A DNA stretch of 33,682 bases, taken from positions 1 through 33,682 of the forward strand of contig CAZIOH010000076.1 of assembly GCA_964540815.1 (NCBI GenBank), in the 5' to 3' direction. Position numbers and translations under genes: made by a program. Shown here piece after piece: positions 15,972-22,937 of this stretch. The notes under the pieces are model-generated. The model searched no databases. It had not been told where the DNA came from and worked only from the letters and a program-made list of their open reading frames with translations. Position 1 is the stretch's first letter. Each line of letters begins with the position of its first letter. This stretch comes from CAZIOH01 sp964540815 (GTDB lineage Bacteria > Myxococcota_A > Polyangia > Fen-1088).

Positions 15972-17433
15972 CGGCGGGGTGGTCCCGATCGCGGCAGGCC
16001 AGCCGCCCACGAGCGGCGGACCAGCCGCAGCCTCCTGGTGGACGTCCGGCCGGCTCCGCCCATCGGGCTTCGCGCGCCTCGCCCACCTGGTGTTCCTGGT
16101 CTTCGTGCTCGTCACTTCGACCCGGTTCATCGTGCGCGCGCTCCCCAACTACCTGCCGAAGGACTGGTCCCAGGCCCACGAGTTCGATGGCCTCGAGGAC
16201 TGGCTCGCCGCGCGCTACTACGTCAAGGGCGAGAACCCCTACGGCCCCGAGGCACTCGGCGAGCTCAAGCGCATCGGCATCGGGCACCCGCCGACCACCA
16301 CCTTCTGGTCGATCCCGCTGGCGCGGCTCGACAAGGCGGTGGCGGCCGAGATCTTCGATCTGCTGAGCTGGTTGTTCCTGCTGGTCCACCTCTACCTGTG
16401 CGCGCGCGAGGTGAAGTTCCCGTCGCCGCTGGCGCTGGCGGTCCTCGGCTTCGCGTGGTTCCTCACGACCGATGGCATGACCATGCACTGGCATGCGATC
16501 CAGATCTCCGAGCACATCGCCCTGCCGCTGGTGGTCGCCTGGGTGTTCCTGCGTCGGGGGCGACAGGTCCCGGCCGGGATCGCCCTCGGGATCGCCGCCA
16601 CCTTCAAGCTGTTTCCCGGCCTGCTCATGCTCATGCTGCTGGTCTCGCGCCGCTTCGTGGCCTTCGCGGTGGCCGCCGCCGTGTACCTCGGCGTCGCGAT
16701 CTTCGTGACCGCCACCTATGGCATCGCCGCCTGGCCGATGTTCTTCCAGCAGCAGCAGCTCATCTCGCGGGCCTGGATGGGCAGCATCCGCAGCGCCAGC
16801 TTGCAGGGCATCGTGCTCCGCGCGATGTCGCCCATCTGCCAGGGAAACGTGCTGCCGCTGCCCGCCGCGACGGTCCTCGCGACCGGGCTCGGAATCGGGT
16901 TGCTGGTGTTCACGTGGTGGCTGTCACGGCCGACCCTGCGCCAGGCGCGCGAGCAGGACCACACCGCCATCGACCTGCCGTTCGCGCTGGTCACCATGCT
17001 CGCGATCTTCTTGAACCCGTGGATCTGGGAGCACTACCACGTTTTCCTGATCCAGCCGGCCTTCGTGATCCTGGCCCGGCTCCTCGCCCACCTGCGCGGT
17101 CGGGTCCGCGGCTGGCTCGACGAGGAGGAGATCGGCGCGGGTCGCCTCGGGCGGGCCGCCGCGATGTTCCTCGTCGCCCTCGTCGCCGTGGCGGCCGTGG
17201 TGCGCATCTACGAGACCAACGTCTACGCCAAGATGACCCTCGAGGGGATGTGGCGCAACCACCCCACCCCCTGGGTCCACGGACAGATGCACCTCATGGA
17301 AGTCCTCAACTGGCTCCCCTGGGCCATCATGATTGCCCTCGGGATGGGGACGGTCGCGTACCTCTCGCCGCCCCGAGGCGAAGGCCGGGGCCGACCCCGA
17401 GCCGCTGCGCTCCGCGGTCCGGCCGATAGGTGA
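15961..17433 (+). CDS. GT87-like polyprenol-linked sugar transferase (DUF2029)
   Basis: 490-aa polytopic inner-membrane protein resembling GT87/DUF2029 enzymes, GT-C transferases that move mannose or related sugars from polyprenyl phosphate to glycans or lipids on the periplasmic side. The first helix is at about 38-58. The first periplasmic loop holds WSQAHEFDGLEDW and ENPYGPEALG, then the GHPPTTTFWSIPL segment typical of the family. AATFKLFPGLLML is a second family-like stretch. About ten hydrophobic segments are visible. The ATG lies inside the end of the discoidin gene (11-bp overlap), so the two are co-translated. The last 25 residues are an Arg/Gly/Pro-rich tail. Donor and acceptor cannot be told. 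Confidence 0.82.
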   Translation: MDADGGVVPIAAGQPPTSGGPAAASWWTSGRLRPSGFARLAHLVFLVFVLVTSTRFIVRALPNYLPKDWSQAHEFDGLEDWLAARYYVKGENPYGPEALGELKRIGIGHPPTTTFWSIPLARLDKAVAAEIFDLLSWLFLLVHLYLCAREVKFPSPLALAVLGFAWFLTTDGMTMHWHAIQISEHIALPLVVAWVFLRRGRQVPAGIALGIAATFKLFPGLLMLMLLVSRRFVAFAVAAAVYLGVAIFVTATYGIAAWPMFFQQQQLISRAWMGSIRSASLQGIVLRAMSPICQGNVLPLPAATVLATGLGIGLLVFTWWLSRPTLRQAREQDHTAIDLPFALVTMLAIFLNPWIWEHYHVFLIQPAFVILARLLAHLRGRVRGWLDEEEIGAGRLGRAAAMFLVALVAVAAVVRIYETNVYAKMTLEGMWRNHPTPWVHGQMHLMEVLNWLPWAIMIALGMGTVAYLSPPRGEGRGRPRAAALRGPADR

Positions 17434-17440
17434 TAGGCCC

Positions 17441-17468
17441 TTGCACGCCTTCGCTGGTTCAGTCTAAC
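17441..17468 (+). promoter_or_regulatory. Possible sigma70-like promoter before methyltransferase gene
   Basis: TTGCAC (17441-17446) and TCTAAC (17463-17468) are separated by 16 bp in the 62-bp gap ahead of the methyltransferase start at 17496. Both hexamers are only partial matches to consensus, so this is tentative. Confidence 0.22.
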
Positions 17469-17495
17469 GTCGCTCGCCAGCCTCGCCCCTCCCCC

Positions 17496-18200
17496 ATGGC
17501 CTCCCTCTATCAGCGCGTCCTCGGACACCCGTTCGTCTACAACCGCGTACGGCCCCTGGTGGTCGGCGGCATCGACTGGTCGCCGCTGTACCGACACCTC
17601 GCCGCCGGACCGGGCGATGTCATCCTCGATGTCGGCTGCGGGACGGGGGTGGCTCAGGCCTACCTGCGCGGGACGGGCTTCGCCGCCTACCACGGGTACG
17701 ACACCGACGCGATCGCCATCGACTTCGCGCAGAAGAGCGCGGCGGGGCCGAACATCTCGTACACCTGCGCGCTGGTCACGGCCGCGGATCTCGAGCGCAT
17801 TCGACCGACCCGGATCGTGCTCGGAGGGCTCCTGCACCACCTGTCGGACGCGGATGCCCTCGGGCTGCTCGAGATGTGCGCCCGCTGTCCGAGCGTGAAG
17901 CGGGTGGCCACCTCGGACGTGGTGTACCTGCCGGGCCGGCACCTCAGCAATTTGCTCGCCTACTTCGATCGCGGAAAGTTCGTGCGGACGCCCGAGCGGT
18001 ACCTGGCGCTCATGCGCCGCTCCGGGTTCGCGATCACCGCCGAGGAGCTGGTCCGCTCGCACCCCGAGAGCGGCAAGGCCTGGTATTTCATGACCGCGCT
18101 GTCGCCGAGCTCGGGGTCGCCTTCGGGGCCGGCGGCGGCCGGACCGGGTGGTCCCGCCGGGGCGCCGCCACCGCCACGCACCGGCTCGGGCGCGCCTTGA
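17496..18200 (+). CDS. Class I SAM-dependent methyltransferase
   Basis: 234-aa cytoplasmic methyltransferase. Motif I VILDVGCGTG is at about 42-51, an acidic motif II residue in YHGYDTDAI at about 65-73, and VLGGLLHHLSD occupies the motif IV region. The N-terminal part (MASLYQRVLGHPFVYNRVRPLV) resembles small-molecule or lipid methyltransferases. The C-terminal 30 residues are a Pro/Gly/Ala-rich tail. The ATG at 17496 starts the recognisable fold; no ribosome-binding site is seen. The stop codon overlaps the TTG start of the next gene (TTGA). In this glycan cluster it may methylate a sugar or a lipid carrier, but the substrate is unknown. Confidence 0.85.
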   Translation: MASLYQRVLGHPFVYNRVRPLVVGGIDWSPLYRHLAAGPGDVILDVGCGTGVAQAYLRGTGFAAYHGYDTDAIAIDFAQKSAAGPNISYTCALVTAADLERIRPTRIVLGGLLHHLSDADALGLLEMCARCPSVKRVATSDVVYLPGRHLSNLLAYFDRGKFVRTPERYLALMRRSGFAITAEELVRSHPESGKAWYFMTALSPSSGSPSGPAAAGPGGPAGAPPPPRTGSGAP

Positions 18201-20572
18201 CCACCCCCGGCGAGCGCCTGCGTCGCCTCGGGATCCTCGTGACGGCCCTGCTCGGGGTCGGCGTGTTCCTGTCCGTCATGAACGGCCACTACGCCATCGA
18301 GCGGTGGCTGTTCTGGATCTACGCCGAGATCTGGATCTGCGTCCTCGGGTTCGGGGCGGCCTGCCTGAGCGCGGGGGATCTGGTGGTCACCCGGCTCGTA
18401 GGGTGGCAGGCGCCTCCGCGCGAGCGGCTGCTCGTGTCGTTCGCGGTGGGGGTGCTGGTGTTCCAGACCGGCGTGTTCGTGGTGGGGTTGTTTCACGGGC
18501 TCGGCACCGTGTTCTTCGTGGCCTGGCCGGCCTTTCTGATCTCGCTGCGGGCGGTGCCGCTCGTGCGGCTCGGGCTGCGGCTGCATCGCCTCACGGCGCC
18601 GCCCCAGCTCACCTGGCCGGGGGGCTTCGCGCTGCTGTTCGGGCTCGGCGGGCTGTGCCTCGTCTACGTGAACATCCTCACGCCCGCCAACGTGGCCTTC
18701 GACTCGCGCTGGTACCACCTCGCCCTGGCCGAGCACTACGTGGCCGCGGGCGCCATCACGCGCTTTCCGGAGGGCTGGTTCAACGGCAGCCTGCCCCACC
18801 TCGCGAGCCTGCTGTACACATGGGCCTTTCTGATCCCGAACGGGGGGCTCTTTGCGCGCATCGAGCTCGCGGCGCACGTCGAGCTGGTGGTCTTCCTGGT
18901 GACGCTGGGCGGGGTCTCGGTGCTCGCCCGCTGGTGTGCCGCCCTGGCCGGCATCCGGGTGCAGCACGGGTGGGCGGCGGTCTTTCTCTTTCCAGGGATC
19001 CTGCTCTACGACTCCAGCCTGTCGGGCGCGGCCGACCATGTCCTCGCCTTCTGGGCGCCCTTCATCTTCCTCCTCCTGCGGCGGACGCTGCGGGACTGGG
19101 ACGTGCGGTCGGCCCTGCTGCTCGGGCTGCTGGTGGCGGGGGCGGTGTTGACCAAGTACCAGGCGGCGTACCTGTGCGCGGCGCCGGGCCTGGCGCTGCT
19201 CTGGCGCGCGGGGCGGGTGGTGGGTGGCGCGCGCGCGCGCGTGGGCGCGGGCCCGGCAGCGGCCGCACCCCCCGGACGGCTCTCGCGCTCGCTCGGCGCG
19301 CGGCTGGCCGCCGCCGGACTCCCCCTCGGCGCGTGCGGCGCAGCGCTCCTGGTCGCGACCACGCCCTTGTGGTTGCGGAACTGGATCTGGTACGGCGATC
19401 CCGTGTACCCGATGTTGCCGCGGGTGTTCTCGCCGCGGCCGTGGGTCCCCGGCACCGATCCCGACCGGTTCTTGCAGCTGTCGTCCTGGACCCCGCAGGG
19501 GACCCTCGCCGAGAAGATCAAGGAGACCCTGCTGGCGACGGTCCAGTTCTCGTTCAAACCCCACGACTGGTGGAACCTGCACGCCGATCTGCCGGTGTTC
19601 GGCTCGCTCTTCACCCTTGGATTGCCGCTGCTTCTCTTCCTGGCCCCGCGGCGCAGGTTGCTGGCGCTCGGGATCTCCACCTGGCTCGGCCTGTGCGTCT
19701 GGTACTGGACCTACCACCAGGATCGCTATCTGCAGGCGCTGGTGCCATGGATGGCGGCGTTCCTCGCGGCCGTGCTGGCGATGACCTGGAGACGAGGCAT
19801 CGCGGGCCGTCTGGCGGTGGTGGCGCTGGTCGCGGCCCAGATCATCTGGGGCGGCGACATCTTCGCCATCCCCACCCACGCCATGATCGGACAGCAGCCG
19901 GCCAAGCTGACCCTCGATCTGATCTCCGCTGGCTACCGGGCCGACTGGGCCACCCAGCGCGAGTCGCACCAGGACCTGGTCCCGGTCGGCCGGGTGCTGC
20001 CCCCGAACAGCAAGGTGCTGGTCCACGAGCGGCTGGTCCACCTCGGGCTCGAGGCCATGAGCGTCGCCGACGCGCCGGGCACGCAAGGTGGGATCTCGTA
20101 TCGCACGCTCGACAACCCGCGCCGGGTCCATGAGCTCTTGCGCAGCTTCGGGGTGACCCACCTGCTGTGGCGGCCAGACACCACGCTCGGCTGGCAGACC
20201 GTCGCGGACGATCTGGTCTTCTTCGACTTCGTCGCGCACCACGTGAACAAGGTCGCCGATCTCGTCGGGTTGACCCTGGCGACGCTGCCCGCAGCCCCAC
20301 CGCCGCCCGTGGCCGAGCCCCGGCTGGTGCGCGTGCTGACCTGCGACTTCGCGGCGACGGTTCCGCTGAAGGCGGTCGACGCGGTCCTGGCCGGGGCCCG
20401 GGCGCTCCCGCCGGTGGCGGCCGATCGGGTCCCGGAGTTCTTCGTGATCCAGAGCGGCTGCCCATCGGGCGCGGGCATGCCGCCCGAGAGTCGCCCGCGT
20501 TACCGGCTGACGGCCACCCGCCCGCCATACGAGCTGTGGATCGGCGTCGCCCCGGCTACATCCGGGGAATGA
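18197..20572 (+). CDS. Polytopic GT-C-like membrane protein, paralogue of the 808-aa protein
   Basis: 791 aa if it starts at TTG 18197, which overlaps the methyltransferase stop (TTGA); the first in-frame ATG (18280) would delete most of the first helix, and the frame further upstream is a shadow. There are about a dozen hydrophobic segments. The first extracytoplasmic loop has FDSRWYHLALAEHYVAAG (about 168-185), resembling the acidic loop of GT-C glycosyltransferases, followed by GSLPHLASLLYTWAFL and SGAADHVLAFW, then TKYQAAY. The last ~220 residues are a soluble, probably periplasmic domain. The same blocks occur in the 808-aa protein at 27514-29940, so the two are paralogues. Probably an oligosaccharide or lipid glycosyltransferase; not assigned to a named family by me. 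The 3' end overlaps the convergent DUF2079 gene by 17 bp. Confidence 0.82.
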   Translation: MTTPGERLRRLGILVTALLGVGVFLSVMNGHYAIERWLFWIYAEIWICVLGFGAACLSAGDLVVTRLVGWQAPPRERLLVSFAVGVLVFQTGVFVVGLFHGLGTVFFVAWPAFLISLRAVPLVRLGLRLHRLTAPPQLTWPGGFALLFGLGGLCLVYVNILTPANVAFDSRWYHLALAEHYVAAGAITRFPEGWFNGSLPHLASLLYTWAFLIPNGGLFARIELAAHVELVVFLVTLGGVSVLARWCAALAGIRVQHGWAAVFLFPGILLYDSSLSGAADHVLAFWAPFIFLLLRRTLRDWDVRSALLLGLLVAGAVLTKYQAAYLCAAPGLALLWRAGRVVGGARARVGAGPAAAAPPGRLSRSLGARLAAAGLPLGACGAALLVATTPLWLRNWIWYGDPVYPMLPRVFSPRPWVPGTDPDRFLQLSSWTPQGTLAEKIKETLLATVQFSFKPHDWWNLHADLPVFGSLFTLGLPLLLFLAPRRRLLALGISTWLGLCVWYWTYHQDRYLQALVPWMAAFLAAVLAMTWRRGIAGRLAVVALVAAQIIWGGDIFAIPTHAMIGQQPAKLTLDLISAGYRADWATQRESHQDLVPVGRVLPPNSKVLVHERLVHLGLEAMSVADAPGTQGGISYRTLDNPRRVHELLRSFGVTHLLWRPDTTLGWQTVADDLVFFDFVAHHVNKVADLVGLTLATLPAAPPPPVAEPRLVRVLTCDFAATVPLKAVDAVLAGARALPPVAADRVPEFFVIQSGCPSGAGMPPESRPRYRLTATRPPYELWIGVAPATSGE
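19227..19241. repeat. GC dinucleotide tract inside a coding region
   Basis: An uninterrupted alternating run of seven GC units plus one G, within the 791-aa membrane-protein gene, encoding the GARAR part of a cytoplasmic-looking loop. The unit is not a multiple of three, so slippage would shift the frame. Confidence 0.85.
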
Positions 20573-22937
20573 CGGCTCCGTTGAGGGCGGTGGAGTGCCC
20601 GCGCCTGGCGAGCGCGAAGGGACCGCTCATGGCGACCAGCCCGTATTCACCATTCTTCACCGGATCGAACACGTAGGGCCGCTCGTCCGAGCGCAAGGGC
20701 AGCGTGAAGAGCAGGTACTCGGCGCCGAAGTTCCCGGTGCGGAGGGTGTAGGCCTCCGCGCGATTCGAGAACTGCGGGACCAGGTTCTCCGAGCCGGCGA
20801 CGGTGGCTTTCCGCGGCAGCATGCGCAGGAGCTCGGCGAGCTGCGCGCGCTGGGCGAGCTCGTCGGGGGTGGTGTCGAAGTCGTAGACCCCGAAGCCGCC
20901 GCGGACCGTGTGCTGCTGCAGGACCGCACCGTACTGATAGGTCGTCGGGAGGATGGCGCAGGCCAGCGCCGTGGCACCGGCCAGCCAGTGGCGGCGCACG
21001 ATCGGGGTCGCTGGCGTCGCGGACCCCGTGCCGGGCGCCAAGTCCGGCAGGGCATCCGCCAGGGCGTCCGCGCGCCGCAGCCAGGCGAAGGTGGCGACGA
21101 GGCCGATGAACAGGTACGACGTCCAGTGGGTGGTGTACTGGAACGAGGTCTGGATGAGCGGCGCGTAGCCGGTCGACAGCAGGGTGAACAAGAGCCCGGT
21201 CGTGACGAAGAGCAACCCGAGCGGCCGGCGAAACGGCAGGAAGGCGAGGGGCACGAAGAGCTGGAGGACGTAGATGAGCTTGTCCCGCTCGATGAGCGAC
21301 GCGAAGGTGAACGCCGGGTTCGAGGCCACGGTCTTGAGCACGCCACCGAAGGTGGACTCGCCGGTCGGCAAGAGCCCCGAGTACATGTAGACGAAGCTGT
21401 CGTGCCCGGCGAAGCGCGGCATCACGATGAGCTTGAGCAGCACGAAGGTGCCGGCCCCGAGGGCCCCGACCAGCAGGCCCGCCTTCGGGCGCTTTCCCCC
21501 GAGCACCAGGTAGGCGCCCACGATGCCGAGCCCGACCGCCACGTCCTCGCGCACGCTGATGGTGAGGAGGATGAACAGCAGGGCCCACCGGTCCCGCCGC
21601 GCCTCCAGGCAGTAGAGGCTGCTCCACAGGAAGACCGGCCCGAGCGGCAGGTAGTGAAAGTCGTAGAGCGCGGCCCCGTGCAGCGGCGGATAGAGCAGGT
21701 AGGTGAGGGCGATGGCGCAGCCCATCCACGCGCCGAGGTTGCGGCGCGCGAAGAAGAAGAGCGGGATGGCCGCCGCGCCCATCAGGATCGCCTGGATCAC
21801 GAGCAGGGTCTCGGCGTGCTGATAGATCGCGTAGATGGGGGCGATGAGGTACGAGAAGAACGTGGCGTGGTTGCCGAAGTGCGATCCGCTCGAACCCGAG
21901 AAGGGCGAGGACCGGAAGAACTTGAACCCGTGGAGGATGTTCCACAGGATGTTCTCCTCGAGCGCGAGATCGAAGCTGGTCGAGTGCAGGTTGTGGTGGT
22001 AGCGAATGGTGAAGAACGAGAAGAAGGTGGCGTAGCCGGCGCTGCCGAGCACGACGATGGCGAGCGCGAAGCGCTGCGGGCGCAACCGGGCCCGCAAGAG
22101 CGCCTGCTGCAGACGCCGGCTTAGGGTGTCGAGGCCGGCGCCGAAGAGGGGCGGCGCCGCGAGGGCCATGCGCACGAGCCCGCCGGCCACGGCAGCCACC
22201 GCCGCCACCAGCACCAGGAAGTCGACGTCGTGGTCGCGCCAGGCCTGCCACTGGAAGAGGGCGGGCAGGACCCCGGCGATCGCCAGCGGCGCCGCCCGCC
22301 GGCCGAGCTCCTCGAAGCGCCGCGGACGACCGTTGCGTGGGTCGCGCGGGTCGCGGCCCCGCGCGTCGGCATCCTGGGGTGAGAGGCGTCGGGCCCAGGT
22401 CCACACCGCGAGGCCGGCGGCACCCACCACCACGAGCGCCCCGAGCGCGACCCAGGCGAGGAGCCGCAAGCGGCTCGGGGCCTCGAGCCGGTTCTGCGTG
22501 AGGTAACCGGGCATGTCCGACACGCGGGTGACGATCCCCGCCCCGAGCCCGAGCGCGCCGCCGACGAAGCCCAGCAGGCCGGCCCCGCGCGCCCACAGGG
22601 TCAGGCGCGGTTGCCACTCGGGGTCGAGATGGCCCGCGTGGGTTGGATGGCCGTCGGGCAGGGTCGTCGGAGACGGCAGAGCCTCGGTGGGCCGAGATGG
22701 CCCGTCGCCAGGAATGAAAGCCGAGCCCCCCTCTTCTATCGCCTCCCCCCGCGAAGCGGGGGAAGGGTCAGGGAGAGGGGCCCCACTTGATTCGGGTGCC
22801 GTACCGCGAGCGACGCCCGTGGCAGGGTCAGGCTCCGACTCGGGCGCCGAGGTGGGAGGGTGCTCGGGCGGGGCGGCCGGGTCTGCGGCCGCGAGCTCCT
22901 CCCCGAGCCCCGTGCTCGGATGCGGGCCCGAGCTCAA
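20556..22937 (-). CDS. DUF2079 polytopic membrane protein with REP-containing N-terminus
   Basis: 793 aa from TTG 22937, which overlaps the TGA of the upstream DUF2079 gene (TTGA). The frame is open far upstream but that part is the shadow of the first DUF2079 gene. The first ~115 residues are Pro/Glu/Gly-rich and probably cytoplasmic; residues about 52-71 are encoded by a REP-like element. About a dozen helices follow. DUF2079 blocks are clear: TFFSFFTIRYHHNLHSTSFD, LALEENILWNILHG, HFGNHATFF, YPPLHGAALYDFHYLP and SVREDVAVGLG, each with a counterpart in the neighbouring DUF2079 protein. The C-terminal ~150 residues look periplasmic. DUF2079 proteins are GT-C-like predicted transferases of unknown substrate. 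Third-position G/C is high over the first ~40 codons, supporting the TTG start; an ATG near codon 142 is less likely because it removes the first helix. Confidence 0.82.
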   Translation of the reverse strand: MSSGPHPSTGLGEELAAADPAAPPEHPPTSAPESEPDPATGVARGTAPESSGAPLPDPSPASRGEAIEEGGSAFIPGDGPSRPTEALPSPTTLPDGHPTHAGHLDPEWQPRLTLWARGAGLLGFVGGALGLGAGIVTRVSDMPGYLTQNRLEAPSRLRLLAWVALGALVVVGAAGLAVWTWARRLSPQDADARGRDPRDPRNGRPRRFEELGRRAAPLAIAGVLPALFQWQAWRDHDVDFLVLVAAVAAVAGGLVRMALAAPPLFGAGLDTLSRRLQQALLRARLRPQRFALAIVVLGSAGYATFFSFFTIRYHHNLHSTSFDLALEENILWNILHGFKFFRSSPFSGSSGSHFGNHATFFSYLIAPIYAIYQHAETLLVIQAILMGAAAIPLFFFARRNLGAWMGCAIALTYLLYPPLHGAALYDFHYLPLGPVFLWSSLYCLEARRDRWALLFILLTISVREDVAVGLGIVGAYLVLGGKRPKAGLLVGALGAGTFVLLKLIVMPRFAGHDSFVYMYSGLLPTGESTFGGVLKTVASNPAFTFASLIERDKLIYVLQLFVPLAFLPFRRPLGLLFVTTGLLFTLLSTGYAPLIQTSFQYTTHWTSYLFIGLVATFAWLRRADALADALPDLAPGTGSATPATPIVRRHWLAGATALACAILPTTYQYGAVLQQHTVRGGFGVYDFDTTPDELAQRAQLAELLRMLPRKATVAGSENLVPQFSNRAEAYTLRTGNFGAEYLLFTLPLRSDERPYVFDPVKNGEYGLVAMSGPFALARRGHSTALNGAVIPRM
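22726..22786 (-). repeat. REP-like palindromic element A, inside the DUF2079 gene
   Basis: Read on the minus strand, this 61-bp segment matches the intergenic element at 32739-32797 at roughly 50 of 58 aligned bases by hand. Both share GTGGGGCC at the start, CTCTCCCTGACCCT, a CCCCGC-(3-nt)-GCGGGG-type hairpin core and a GATAG-containing G-rich end. Here it is translated in frame as part of residues 52-71 of the DUF2079 protein. Confidence 0.85.

Noticed and set aside
13587..16148. Minus-strand frame of about 850 codons from the receptor operon to the discoidin gene
   Set aside because: It crosses the trxC gene on the same strand in a wrong frame and several plus-strand genes; it is composition-driven.
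17960..20242. 760-codon minus-strand open frame opposite the methyltransferase and 791-aa genes
   Set aside because: Composition (Arg, Gln, Glu, Pro, His) is that of an antisense shadow; the sense frame has membrane helices and recognisable motifs.
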